The notes: generated by a model from the letters alone, not told the origin. Positions 31,891 to 42,973 are shown, numbered from the stretch's first letter. The stretch: 64,000 nt of DNA from Melieria omissa (GCA_963971225.1 OZ020267.1:47625993-47689992); one strand, 5' to 3'. Numbers and translations: made by a program.

Positions 31891-33216
31891 CTCTTCAATT
31901 CCCAGTGTCACCTGTAGGTGACAGATGCTTAATATTTGTTTTCCTACCACATAGGTTTTTATTTTAAAATTCTAACACTTGTATAGCAAAGTCAATTAGT
32001 AAGGGAGAGGGCTGGGTTGTGAACCAGGCTGGGTTGTGAACCATTACCGTTTTTTCTTTCCCTAATTGACATATCGCCAATCTTTCAACTGTCAAATTTG
32101 TCTTATGATATTACTCTGCTTTTGTGGTTACACCGAAGTACAAACACGTATTGCTTGTGGTAGCAATCGAGTTTGAAAGACATCGTGTTTGAAAATCGAC
32201 TGCGAAAACTTGTTGGCTTTTTTTTAAAGTGCTATCCAAGTGACTGAGCTTATTGCAAAAAGGTCTGTGTAATACATGTTTATTTAGTGTTTTGATTCTA
32301 TTTTACGATGCAATATTTGTTTATGTCGAATTATGATTAGAAGTGTCGTTATTTTAAAAGTTTCCAAAATGGCATCGTGGTTGGGCTGTGAACCACTGAG
32401 GTGGCTGGGTTATGAACCACCTGTTTTTCGTATTACATTTGCACTAGGACGGTCAAATATCGCCGGATTTATTAAAATAAAGTAATTTTATGTAATGTCA
32501 CTCGATTTCGTTGAGTTCACTTGAGGTGGGCCAATGCGAGAACGCGTTCGTATTTCATATGCAAACATTGCGACACCGATTAGGATGAAAAAAAAACAAA
32601 AATTGAGCACTTGCATTCATTGCGATTTTTTGGCCCAAGTGGCGTCATTATAACCTTTTTTCACCTCTTGAGCCTTCCTGATTAAATAAATTTTCAACTT
32701 ATTTCAAAATTATGGGTGTTTTCTTCGTATTTTCCGACTTCGATTGCGATTTGCCCGATGGTTCACAACCCAGCCACTTTTTTGGAAAAGCGAAAAATCA
32801 CGTCCTTAGAAAATTGGACGTAGAGGGTTAAATTTTAATCAAAACTGTAATCTGCTTTCATAACAAATTTGCGCTTTATATTTATCTTTCCAACGGTATC
32901 TTCGATTTTCCGATATCTTTATTCTGTGAAAAGTTAGAGCCAAAAAACAAAACCCGGTTCACACCCCAGCCCTCTCCCTTAGTACTTGTTTATTTAATTT
33001 TCCTACCAACACTAGCGATACGTCATATGTAAAATTTATTCATTTGTTTCACGCGTAATTAAAGCAGTGCGAGTTTGTGTGGTTTCTTTCAATATAAAAA
33101 TGAGGGTGGTTTAAACATTTTTTATGTATTTTTTTGTCTTATCCAAACGTATCTAAGCTCTTTTATTTAAAAAGAAAATTTTCTTTTTCACTATTTTGGA
33201 CATGGGAATTGAAGGG
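31891..33216. mobile_element. Nested piggyBac-type MITE flanked by TTAA
   Basis: Left tip CTCTTCAATTCCCA and reversed right tip CCCTTCAATTCCCA, each flanked by TTAA (31887-31890, 33217-33220). A TTAA target with CCC...GGG ends is the piggyBac pattern. Contains the next layer. Confidence 0.7.
32001..32980. mobile_element. Innermost nested inverted-repeat element
   Basis: AAGGGAGAGGGCTGGG at 32001-32016 faces its inverted copy CCCAGCCCTCTCCCTT at 32965-32980. The phrase GCTGGGTTGTGAACCA recurs at the left end twice and internally near 32385-32420 and, inverted, near 32760 and 32955. No frame. A flanking AGT trinucleotide may be the target duplication. Confidence 0.65.
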
Positions 33217-33482
33217 TTAAACAAAATGTGATTAAATTCAAGATAGAAAATCTTGAAACTACCCAAATGTGATTAAAATGTGTCCATTTTTATGATAAAT
33301 ATATTATAAACAAGTATTTATGCAATTCGGGAAAATTGTTTTATTAAAAAATTTTTTATATGAATCCCGGGATTAAATCCCGGGATCCCGGGATTTGACT
33401 TTTCAATCCCGAAAATCCCGGGATCGCAAAATGGCAAAAAATTGCGATCCCTAATATATGCATATATCCATATTATATTATA

Positions 33483-33554
33483 ATTGCGACAGCCATATTT
33501 TGCTATCCCTTTTTATACGGGTGCGCATATCATATATACATATATTATATATAC

Positions 33555-33611
<57 letters not shown>

Positions 33612-33660
33612 ATATGCGCACCCGTATAAAAAATGATAGCAAAATATGGCTGTCGCAATT
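33483..33660. repeat. Long hairpin with (AT)n core
   Basis: Arms of about 48 bp (ATTGCGACAGCCATATTTTG on the left; exact inverse on the right, with a few indels) enclose an alternating AT tract. TA lies at both outer edges. Probably a small foldback MITE. Confidence 0.75.
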
Positions 33661-34211
33661 ATCGCAAAAACTCCTCTGGAGCTTTCATCAAATTCACATT
33701 TCATTCAAATTTCACGAATAAAATTCAATAAAAGCTGAATAAAAAATGTGTTAAACACGTATTAAAACACTTTTGACTGGTTTTCGGGAAATATTGTAAT
33801 TTTTTAATCACTTTTCTTCCAAAAGATTACATAGTTACAAAGAAATTAAAATTGATTTTCCTATGTTTAAAAAATTGAAAGTAAACGCAACCCTCGCCAT
33901 GGCCCTTGTATGGGAAATCAACAGTACGTTCCTGTGCAACCTCAGGGTCTGATGTTTGGCAAAATCAACCCTGGGGTCTGATGTTATCGGTGTATTAGTG
34001 TGGATTTTGAGTATGTATTGTGGTCGAGCGTTCTCAGTTTCGCATCATGTTATCATTGGTTACGATGTCGAGATTTTCGAAATTCTCGATATCGTTACAA
34101 TAGTGTCACTTTTCTCGTTCTCGATATCATTTTAGACACTTTAGCAATACTCGAAAACGAGACGAATTCTCGCTTTAACGATATCGTTTCGACATCGTTT
34201 GGATTGCTGGG

Positions 34212-35254
34212 AAGTGAATAAATATGAATATAGTATTCCAGACGGTTATTTTGAGGTATCTTGAGGCTACAAAAATTTGGGTAATTTTGGCGGGCACCTT
34301 TTATTTTCAGTTTTTTATTATTTATTTTTTGCAGCTTTGCTCTTTTTTCACTTTTTCAAAACTTTTGCCGAATAATTAAAACATATGATTCACTAGCATT
34401 ACCAGACATACAGCATTGCCTTATACACAATATTTTAAAATTTTCTCAAATGTATACATTCATACAGTTATAACTTCACTGCTACTCAAGTTGGAATTAT
34501 ATGTTGGGGAAAATGTTTGAATTCAAGTTGAGAATTATGTTGATCACACAGTGCAACACTGAAAAAAGGGACAAGGTCAAACCCATCTCATTCGATAGAG
34601 GACCTCAGTAGATGAAAAAGTGCCAAGGGATTTTTCCCGGAATGTTCGAGTTTTTTTTTAATTGAGTTTAAAGATGGCGGCTCAAAGCCCCTTCCCTAAA
34701 CTTTTAAAACATCATATCTCTTGACTCAAATGTCAGAAAGGAATAATTTTTACGTCAAATAAAAGCTAATGAAATGAAGTCGATGACACAATATCCTTTT
34801 TGGAAAAATGTAATGAAAAAGGATATGAAGGACCTCAATAAAATTGTTATCCTTGAATATCCTGGAAACCGTGAGAGCTAAATTTCAAACACCCTTTCGA
34901 GCTTTGAGATCAGACCAAAGACTCCCATTGAGATCAGACCAAAGCTCTGGTTCGAATTAAACAGAAAAAAAAAGCAGAAAATCTGCAAGCTCAATGGGAG
35001 AGACTTATGTGCGTCAATGAGGCAGTCTTCATTGCTGAAGACTGCAGCCAGCCCGACCGTTTCAAAGAGTCGGCTTGGCAGAAGATCGACGCCTGCACAG
35101 ACCAAGAAACCCCTTCGAGACCGCGCAGATTTATATAGTGATTGGCAGTGATATCGTCCCGATCCGAAGATGTCCACTTATATGTATGTGGTAGCTTACT
35201 TGCTGAACATACAATATTTGATTGGACACTAAGCGGGCCAGTACCCCCGTCTTC
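34212..35254. other. Noncoding stretch
   Basis: No gene recognised. AT-rich to about 34860, then more GC-balanced sequence leading into the SINE. Confidence 0.4.
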
Positions 35255-35515
35255 GCCGGCCTTGATAGTCCAGCGGGTAGCGCGCTGGCTTCTCATACCA
35301 AAGGCTCCAGGTTCGATTCCTGGCTCGGGCTGGTGAACAACTCGTCTAATTCTATCGCTATCCACATGAAGGGAATGAGAATTCCAAGAATCGCACAAGT
35401 GCGCTCTTGGCAGGCAATGGCAAAACCTCCAAGTGTGAACGAAAAACTGCCAATCGCCATTCGGATTCGGCGTTAAACTGTAGGTCGCCTCCCCTTTCCC
35501 CATCCGCTTAGAATG
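35255..35515 (+). repeat. tRNA-derived SINE
   Basis: The head at 35263-35335 resembles a tRNA-Met: A-box-like TAGTCCAGCGGGTAGCGCG, B box GGTTCGATTCC in a good CCAGG/CCTGG T-arm, and CAT in the anticodon position. The acceptor stem does not pair well, so it is not a working tRNA gene. It runs on without a break into a non-tRNA body to about 35510. It lies in intron 1 of the channel gene. Confidence 0.65.
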
Positions 35516-36551
35516 TGTGCTGTAACATATGTTGGAAAGACAATGTTGCATACGCATTTCAAAAAACGGGTGAAATATGAGATATTACTCTCATTTTCCT
35601 TCCCTATCCCCCATGGGTATAGTACAATGGTCTGAAATGGACTGAGTGCTATGGAAGGCTTGTAGCCTTCCTGCCCACCCTCACATCCATCCATCCACGC
35701 CAAATCATAATCTGTACACTGGTCCCGCCCTTCGAAATAACCTACCTGCCATAAAGGAGGAAATAAGGAAAGGAAATAATGGCACCCCAAAGAAATAATG
35801 GCAAATCACTCTGAACCCACCATTCCAGCAAACTGGATGGCAAACGGCAAATTCTTCCCTTCGTTGGAAAACGATTTGACCCCGCAGAAAGGCTTCCGCC
35901 TCTAATGAGACCGAAAAAAAGGGTTCGACAAAAGCGTTGCCTTCATGCCACTCGTTCCACATCCAGAGCAACTGACGGAAATGGCATTCCTTTACAGTTT
36001 CTCGTTGCATCTCCTCCATCCCTCCATTGCGACCTGTCCTACGCGCTGCATATTCCGCAGACATCGGATTTCGTGGGCATACAAGATCCAAGATCTACAA
36101 GATTTCCCTCTCGGGGGGAACGGCGGCATAAATACAGTATAACGAAATAAATGAGTATGCTTTTATATAGGGGGTTGACTCCTGAATCTATCCCGCGACT
36201 ATAAACACCATCCGTGTTATTATTTTCCCTGCTCCGCCGCGAATGATTCACCGACAGATAATGTGGGTATTGCGGCAACCGTAAAAGTACCAACAGAGTT
36301 TTCAACTACCTACGCTGAAGTCTTTTATAAGAATTGTTGAATTATTATATTACAGCTTGATTGAATTGATGGAATTTTCTAACAGTATCACAATTTCAAA
36401 GGAGAACGTAATAAAAACGATTATGCGTAGTCAAACGCCTAATATGCTGGCTGAGAAGAAACTAGAACTACCTCTATTATTAAATACATGAATGAAAATC
36501 ACAACAATATTTTTAAACTTCAATAAACAAAACTGTTTTCTTAATTTTTAG
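35516..36551. other. Intronic noncoding stretch
   Basis: Contains a weak relative of 61960-62070 near 36360-36470 (both with GAGAAGAA-type wording before CTACCT). No gene recognised before the splice acceptor at 36550-36551. Confidence 0.4.
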
Positions 36552-37058
36552 GTACAAACGAAAAGGATATTCTAACTTCTATTTCACCTGATGGTACTGT
36601 AATCGTTGCATCACGCATTAAGGCAAACCTATACTGTTGGATGAATTTGCAGAAATTTCCGTTTGATGAGCAACACTGTTCTATTATTCTTGAGAGTTGG
36701 ATGTATAACACGTCGGAGCTAGTATTACGTTGGGAACAAAAACATCCAATAACCTTCGATCCTGCTCTACACTTAACAGAATATGTATTGCAGGATGCCT
36801 GGTCAAATGAGACAGTGATTAATGCAGATCTTAACGATTTGCGTCATGGTGCTTTTGCAGGAAATTACAGCGCGCTCAGTTTTACTATACGTTTAACACG
36901 TGAGCTGGGCTTTTATTTAATGGACTACTTCTTACCGTCCATGCTGATTGTTGGAATTTCTTGGGTATCTTTTTGGTTGCAAGCGGACCAGGCTCCGCCC
37001 CGTATCATGTTGGGAACCACTACCATGCTGACCTTTATCACATTGGCTTCGGCTCAAG
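36552..37058 (+). CDS. Cys-loop anion channel, coding exon 2 (Cys-loop, TM1, TM2)
   Basis: Acceptor TTTTTAG|G at 36551 and donor G|GTTAGT at 37059; both splits are phase 1. The exon encodes residues 143-312. The Cys-loop is C171 to C185 with exactly 13 residues between, including the FPFD core. Possible N-glycosylation sites are at 195, 228 and 247. TM1 is about 262-284 (FYLMDYFLPSMLIVG). The pore helix TM2 runs about 291-312 with PPRIMLGTTTMLTFITLASA. The intracellular end of TM2 reads Pro-Pro-Arg where most anion channels of the family have Pro-Ala-Arg, and the 9' leucine gate is kept. Proline before the 0' arginine and the lack of a second disulfide both set it apart from GluCl and HisCl. 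Confidence 0.93.
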
Positions 37059-37547
37059 GTTAGTACATACAATATGTTACCCGCACTTCCTTATAGCGCG
37101 GAAGAATGGAAGATTTAACCCTTTCGCGACAGAGTTTAATTTTGAAATTCAAAATACTCTCAGTACAAATATTCTCATGCCATGAATGTTGGTGTTAGAA
37201 AATTATATTGGATGCTCACAAGTTCCGAAATCATCCTTTTATGCGGGAACACCGAAATCGAAAAATAATTTGCGTGGGTCGTAAGATTTGAATTATTGTT
37301 TTAAAGGGCATTAAAAACTTCCCAAAAGGGTTAACAGGATACCTAAATTGATGCATTCGCTTCGTGGGTACGATTATAAAGAAGCCATTGTTGACGACCA
37401 AATCAATCAATCATCATTAGATATTTGCTAGATACTGAGGGAGAGAAATACAGTAAATTAAGTATTGGCCATATATTTTAACTGTAGAAGTTTGCCATGG
37501 TTTTAATATCAGTTTTCACGGAAATATGAAAAATTAAAAATGAGTGC
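37059..37547. other. Start of channel intron 2, noncoding
   Basis: AT-rich, no recognised repeat. Confidence 0.4.
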
Positions 37548-37906
37548 TGTATTTAAAAAACTTTCCGACGTAGTGCTTTTGGTAAACCATCCAAATGGTC
37601 TAAAAAGAGAACCCTCCACAAGTCCCAAAATACACAAAACCATGTGGAAAATCGTCTGAAATGGGCTTGAGAAACTTTGGGGTGGAAACACTAAATTGGC
37701 CATCTCAAAGATGCAACCCAATCGAAAATGTTTGGTCCTTAATGAAGCAAAAGCTTAGAGGAAAAAGAATATCAATAACAAAACAGCTCATTTTGGCATT
37801 AAAACTTATTTTGGGATTCTTTGGAGTACACTTAAAAATAAGCCAACGTTGTAGCAAAATATGTCGAGCTATTACTGACAACAACAGAGACTGGACAAAG
37901 TATTGA
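37548..37906 (+). pseudogene. Tc1-like transposase C-terminal fragment
   Basis: The plus strand reads LNWPSQRCNPIENVWSLMKQ (about 37691-37750) and KLRGKRISITKQLI, then a tail ending RDWTKY. The Pro-Ile-Glu-Asn box holds the third catalytic acidic residue of Tc1-type transposases. The N-terminal two thirds are missing. Sense-oriented in intron 2 of the channel gene. Confidence 0.8.
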
Positions 37907-37953
37907 TAATAACGCGAAAAAGATATTTGCACAGCCTTTCAGAAAATATATAT

Positions 37954-38346
37954 TGTTACGAAAATCCCAAGTTTTCCAAGGTTCGTTTGGATTGTGTTTG
38001 AAAATAAAACAACTTCAATTATTCAGCGCAAAACGCAGTCAGAAGCTAACAATCACTTTATTTACAGATTTATACTTCGCTTGTATCAACACTTGTTACC
38101 ACTTTGCTTGCTCAACACAGACTCCACTCTTGCGCTGCACACTGCTGCTTTTATATTAGTTTTCTTATAATAATAAGAAGTTTCTTGCATATTCCAGTTT
38201 CTATCTCGATCGTTCTGGCACAACCTATTGTCTGGCACAACCATCCCTGTCATATCGACATTATAGCCTGCCGGCTAATAAAGTGCATGCCTAAAAGTAT
38301 GCTTGGAAAAACATTCATACACAGCACAGAGTGCCTCATCGTATCA
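37954..38346 (-). repeat. 3' LTR of Ty3 copy 2
   Basis: About 393 bp, TGTTACG...GTATCA. Resembles copy 1 at the ends, but its GCACTCTGTGCTG wording near the U3 start is closer to copy 3, suggesting a subfamily. Confidence 0.85.
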
Positions 38347-40701
38347 CTGCCCATCACTTAGACTTGTTCATCCCGAACAAGTACCGAGGCTCCGCCGGAG
38401 TAAGACGCCAGGCGCTCCAAATGAATTACTTTCAACCTTGCGTTTCTGTTGCTGCAGCGTTGAACTCTGTACACCACGTCATTAATCTTCGTCACGACTT
38501 TATACGGTCCTTCCCATGACGTTTGACGTTTTGGGGACAAACCTTTCCTCCGCTGCGGGTTGTAAAGCATTACCAGATCGCCTTCTTGGAACCCTTTTGG
38601 GTTAGCCCGTAGACCATAGCTCGCTGTTAACCTGCTTTCGACTCGTTGAGTGCGGCTTCGCGATCTCCTCCTCGGCCCTTTCGCAGCCGAACACCGATTA
38701 CAACCTCTGATCCACTCAGCGACAGATTCCTGGCATCCTACCCAATAGAACCACCTTCTTATCTTGGCGACAGTTTTTCCGATGCCTAGGTGACTTCCAT
38801 TGGAGTCGTTATGGTTTGCCTCGATGACATCGTCGATTCGGGACTACTTTTAGGGATTTTCTGGTCCTGCCATCCCTGCTCTCCCACTCGCGGTGTAGGC
38901 AGCCATCCCTTAGCCGTAGACTTTGCCACTGTGCCCAGTAAGAATTCGCGATCGGGCTCTCACCAGCCATCTCCTGCCAGTCTGGCCGTAATCTCTGCGC
39001 TTTGCCTTTGGTGATCTTCGCGAGATCCGTATCCTCGCACTGGTCCTTCTGTAGCCTTTCCGCAAGCCAATCTTCCTCTTGCAGAACTCTTACCGACCGA
39101 ACATCCACAATATGTCCCTCGTTTTCGACTTGCGAATCATGCCTGCGCTCGGTTTTGCAAGAATGGTATGGCAGTGTGTCAGCCCTTCTTGGCGACGTCT
39201 GTTGTCCGGAACGCTTTTCTCGCAGATGGCAGTCTCGTGTTATGTTTCCTTGCTTGCCACATCGCCAACAACTGACTCTAGATGACCCTGCCCGCAGCCC
39301 CGTTGGTGCCTCTGAGCCCACTGTCTGCTTTGCGTGACAAATTGGGTTCGACGCGTTTCTGCCGATGAATGTCGAAAACTTCCCCTTCAGGCCGCTTCAT
39401 ACGTCAATGCACTTGTCACCGTCTCATGGCATGTCGGCTTCATCATCATAAAGGTACTCACGCAAGTCTCCGGGTCAAAAATGCCTTCGATAAACGCCTC
39501 GATCTTCAGCCTTTCCAAAACTTCCATGCTGAATTCTAAGTAGGACAGTGGTACCAGCCGCTCAATATCTGCCGCATACTTCTGCAGCGCCTCGTTGGCT
39601 CTTTGTCTACGGCTCTTCAGCTCGCAATAATACAGCATTTTGTTGTGCTCGTCACTGTATCTGGCTGCCAGTGCCCTTATGACGGTCTCGTAATCACCTC
39701 TCAAACCTTCCGGAACTGCTTTTACTACCTCAGCCGCAGGGCCTCTTAGAGCCAGTATCAGTCTCTGACCTTTCCTAACATCGGTCCACTGACTCTCCAA
39801 AGCAGCCATATCGAATTGTAGTTTGAATGTGTCGAACGACGTAGTAACATCTTAGGCACTTCTATGGCAAAACTTTCCTGAACTGGCGGCAACCATTCTC
39901 GCGGCTGTATCTCTTTAAGCCGCTCCTCCAGACTGTCAACCCGTTTGTCCCAATTGTCCATTCGCGTCTCGAGATGCTCAACTTTCCCGTTCAGTCTATC
40001 GGAAATTTCCTCCACCTTTTGCTTTATGCGCGCAGAATTTGTCGCCATTTCTCGCTCCTTGCACGCTTCCATTTGCGCCGATATTTCACGATTTGCATTT
40101 ACAAATTTTTCCGCATTTTCCTGGAGCTCGGTTTCCATTCGCTCTGCTACTTCTCGGTTCGCTGATTCCATTTTTGCTATTTCCTGATTAGTAGTTTGGA
40201 CTTTCGCCGAAATTTCCTGATTCGTTGTTTCCAGTTTCGCTGACATTTGTCGATTCGTAGTTTCAACTTTTGCCGAAATTTCCTGATTGACATTCTCGAT
40301 TTTCGCAGAAGTTTCCTGAAACATGCCTTTTATTGCAACCATTAGCTGGCTCATGTCCATTGCTTGTACCGTACTTTGCAGCCTTTACTGCAGCCGTACT
40401 TTGCATCGACGCAGCACCCGCAGGCGATTCCTCCACCTTGGCCGACGCCTCTAGCTCCTGCGTTCCGAACTCATGCGCAGTCCAATCGACGCCTCGTGCC
40501 TCACACGCCTCTCGCAAGCGCAGCTGCAGCTCCACTTTACCGCCAGCAGTCGGCAAATTCCAGGCAACCAGCTCCTTCTTCAGCTGGTCCACCTTCAGCA
40601 GCTCGAGCTTAACCATGTCTGCGTTTTTATAATTTTATTTATTTATTTTTTTGTTTATCTTCAGTAACACAATCTCACTTCTGACACCAAATGTTACGAA
40701 A
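37954..40701 (-). mobile_element. Internally deleted Ty3-type element, copy 2
   Basis: The minus-strand relative of 2348-8289 lies antisense in channel intron 2. The 3' LTR 37954-38346 is complete; the 5' LTR is lost after about 10 bp at 40692. The primer site is kept. Gag starts at 40616 with the same SAP-like N-terminus but is frameshifted near 40350 and 39830. Its zinc knuckle (CRWCGKQGNITRDC-like, near 39250) is joined by a large deletion to the post-RNase H linker, so protease, RT and RNase H are gone. The integrase core is also missing around 38620-38670. Nonfunctional. Confidence 0.9.
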
Positions 40702-40999
40702 GTTATACGTGTTAACAATAAAATCGTAAAAGAAAACTTAAGAATTCAATTCAGTTTAATTCGATTAAAACCAAATGTGGCAAAAGCTCCAAAATATGGA
40801 CGGTCAAAAAAAGAGTAGTACGCTTTACTTTGGTAAAAATGAAATACAAATTGTGTTACATTTTAAAAGATTCAGTGATTAAATAGTAATATCGTAATTT
40901 TTCTTCAAATAAATATTTAGTTGCGTGCCTGTTGTTCGCTATTACTGCTGCAAAGCACATTGAATTAACCAAATTGTCATATCTTTCTCTAGGTATTAT
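40702..40999. other. Noncoding spacer
   Basis: Replaces the missing 5' LTR of Ty3 copy 2; nothing recognised. Confidence 0.35.
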
Positions 41000-41292
41000 A
41001 TATTCCATGCGTTGTATACTGCTTCTCAAAGTTGAATATTATTTGTTAGATTATAGTGAGCAACTGCTCTCTTCACGTCACAACACACATTTTTAATTGC
41101 ATTGAAGTCCGGTGATTGTGCGGGCCATTCCATAACCCTAATGCTATTCTTGCGAAGCCCCTTTCGCGCGACCTTGCCATATCGATCCATAATTTTTCCA
41201 TCTAATAAATAGGACCACCTCCATGAAACGTAAAACATGCCCAATAAATCCGAGTAAATCAAACTCAAAAAACAAATTTGTACATTAGCCAC
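41000..41292 (-). pseudogene. Tc1-like transposase fragment
   Basis: The minus strand reads SIRVMEWPAQSPDFNAIKNV (about 41145-41085). The usual SPDLNPIEN box is altered so that the catalytic Glu is Lys. It is followed by a CDVKRAVAHYN-like stretch. Truncated on both sides, in intron 2 of the channel gene. Confidence 0.75.
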
Positions 41293-41417
41293 AAACGTAT
41301 GCGATTATAACGACGAAGCAGAAAGTTCAATATGTCACACTATATTTAGTAGCAGCACGACCGCAGCTGTAGATGGCGCCTGGCTATTAATGACCCCGCA
41401 TGCATCATAGTCTATAT

Positions 41418-41568
41418 CAGGGGTTGGCATAATTGACAATTAGTTAGTGAGCGCAGTGAAATTTCTCTCCACTGTGTAAATTATACCTGAACAACAGCTG
41501 ATTGAGAGAGCGTACTGTGTACGTGTGCTGAGCGTACTGCTCACAAGAGTAAGCTTTGCCGACCGCTG
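41418..41568. mobile_element. 151-bp hAT MITE with perfect 8-bp TSD
   Basis: Tips CAGGGGTTGGCA and (reversed) CAGCGGTCGGCA with an exact 8-bp duplication GTCTATAT (41410-41417, 41569-41576). CAG-tips and 8-bp duplication are diagnostic of hAT. Confidence 0.85.
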
Positions 41569-41576
41569 GTCTATAT

Positions 41577-42330
41577 GGAGCTCCCCCGCAGACTCGCTCT
41601 AGGTGTGCGATGGCAGCTCATCAGCTCCACCAACACCGCAGAATCAGCAGCAATCACACGCGACAAGCATACACTCGGAGACGCTACATTCCACAACACA
41701 GGAATTCACACAGTGTATTTAGACATCGCAGCGTCAACAGTCCACCGCAGAGCCCAGATGCTTGCCAAATGCTTCACACTCCAAAATTCCGGTTGGTACA
41801 CACGTGACGTACACCCCGGAACAACAAAGATGCAAATTACTCACTCGATTTGAATAAAAATTTAAAAAGAAAAATTTTGTCGTCAGACCACAAAAAACTC
41901 GCGCCCGCTTTCAAGCAGAGCTGCCCGATTACCTTGCTAAGTTATTGGGCTCTAGGTGTAAAGTTATGGAGTTTTAGGGGGAAGGTTGTAGTGTTTAACT
42001 GATGGAGTTTTGGATTTCAATTTTGAGTTACAAAGTCAGAGAGCTTAGTAACAAAGAATCCTTGACGTCATGGGACTGAATGAATTTTGGGATAATATTA
42101 CCTCAAAAACATATACTCAACATGGCCTGATCCCCAGAATTGAATTTGTTTGGTTCTGTGATCTATTATTCTGGGGCTTACAATAAATACATAATGGAAC
42201 CCGTATTATAAATATACACAAATATTATTAGTTTATTTGCTCACGAATTTAATATTAATTATAAATACATCAAATAACATTTTCATCAAGTATTATGTTT
42301 CTCTGATTGATTTCCTTTTCTTATTCACAG
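41577..42330. other. End of channel intron 2
   Basis: A 92-codon plus-strand frame at 41575-41853 has rather protein-like composition but no family I recognise. The rest is AT-rich and ends with the pyrimidine tract and acceptor TTATTCACAG at 42330. Confidence 0.35.
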
Positions 42331-42905
42331 GAAAAACTTTGCCTAAAGTCAGCTATATTAAAGTGTCAGAAGTTTGGTTTTTCGGTTGTACACTCTTTAT
42401 ATTCGGAAGTCTAGTTGAATTTGCATTCGTCAACACCATCTGGCGACGTAGGCACAACGTTGATGTGAAAAAAATCAATAGTAAAAACATACTCAAATCG
42501 ACAATTTCGCCACGGTTATTGCGTCGAAGCGGTGGACGCTCACGTTCGTTTTCAGCGGGTCTCGATACAAATAACCGAAAAGAAGGCGATGTTTATGGTA
42601 GTCCTTCCATTTGCGACTCTCATCATTGTAACCATTATCTCACCATACACAATATACCTGTTCATACCATACGTGAAGATAAGGCTTTGAATAACGTATC
42701 TGAAATAACCAGTTTCAGCAACACGGATAGTAAACATGACATATCTCATTTGGAATGTGCCACGAGTGATAGAAGCAAGGGCACTTCTACTACACTGACA
42801 CCGCAACAAATTTCTATGTGGATAGATAAAAAAGCCCGAAGTGCTTTTCCAATTGCTTTTCTAATATTCAATGCGTTTTTCTGGACATTTGTATATGTTT
42901 TATAA
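42331..42905 (+). CDS. Cys-loop anion channel, coding exon 3 (TM3, cytoplasmic loop, TM4)
   Basis: Acceptor CACAG|GAAAAAC, phase 1, completing Gly 312. Residues 313-502: the short TM2-TM3 linker KTLPKVSYIKVSE, TM3 about 326-345 (WFFGCTLFIFGSLVEFAFVN), then a cytoplasmic loop of about 135 residues that is basic and Ser-rich near its start (RRSGGRSRSFSAG), so phosphorylation is possible. TM4 is about 482-502 (AFPIAFLIFNAFFWTF), ending only a residue or two before the TAA at 42903-42905, as usual for the family. The whole gene spans 20.4 kb for 1.5 kb of coding sequence because both introns are filled with transposons. Confidence 0.93.
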
Positions 42906-42973
42906 GCTAGAATGCCTAGTGGTATATTAAAAATTTATATGTGAATTGAGTAAAAGAATGTAACTTAAAATGT

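Larger units (their letters stand above)
31332..33453. mobile_element. Inverted-repeat element with GGGATCCC-rich ends and perfect 8-bp TSD
   Basis: Tips TAGGCATCGCAAT and (reversed) TAGGGATCGCAAT, followed on both sides by ATCCCGGG-rich sequence. On the left there is a tandem array of about five ATCCCGGG units (31343-31380). The exact 8-bp duplication ATATATGC (31324-31331, 33454-33461) indicates a hAT-like transposase. Carries the nested elements 31891-33216 and 32001-32980. Confidence 0.82.
30418..34058. mobile_element. hAT-type element, 3.6 kb, perfect 8-bp TSD, host of nested insertions
   Basis: Left end CAATGATAACATGATGTCAA and right end (reversed) CAATGATAACATGATGCGAA, both running into ACTGAGA. 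An exact 8-bp duplication GTTACGAT (30410-30417 and 34059-34066). The tips match the 721-bp element at 12607. Most of the interior is later insertions (31332-33453 and 33483-33660). No transposase frame remains. Confidence 0.85.
30065..34211. mobile_element. Possible outermost inverted-repeat element of the nest
   Basis: CCCTGCAAACAA near 30065 faces CCCAGCAATCCAAA (reversed) near 34211. The flanks just outside the 30418-34058 insertion both carry ATCGTTACGAT and TCGAGA-type motifs. I find no target duplication, so this layer is tentative. Confidence 0.3.

Noticed and set aside
33458..33721. Ile/Tyr-rich open frames on both strands
   Set aside because: They are translations of the (AT)n core of the hairpin.
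35263..35335. Functional tRNA-Met gene
   Set aside because: The acceptor stem has mismatches and the sequence continues without a terminator into a repeat body, so a SINE head is the better reading.
34991..35557. 188-codon minus-strand frame
   Set aside because: Its most protein-like part is the complement of the tRNA-like head of the SINE, a frame that recurs by chance in such repeats.
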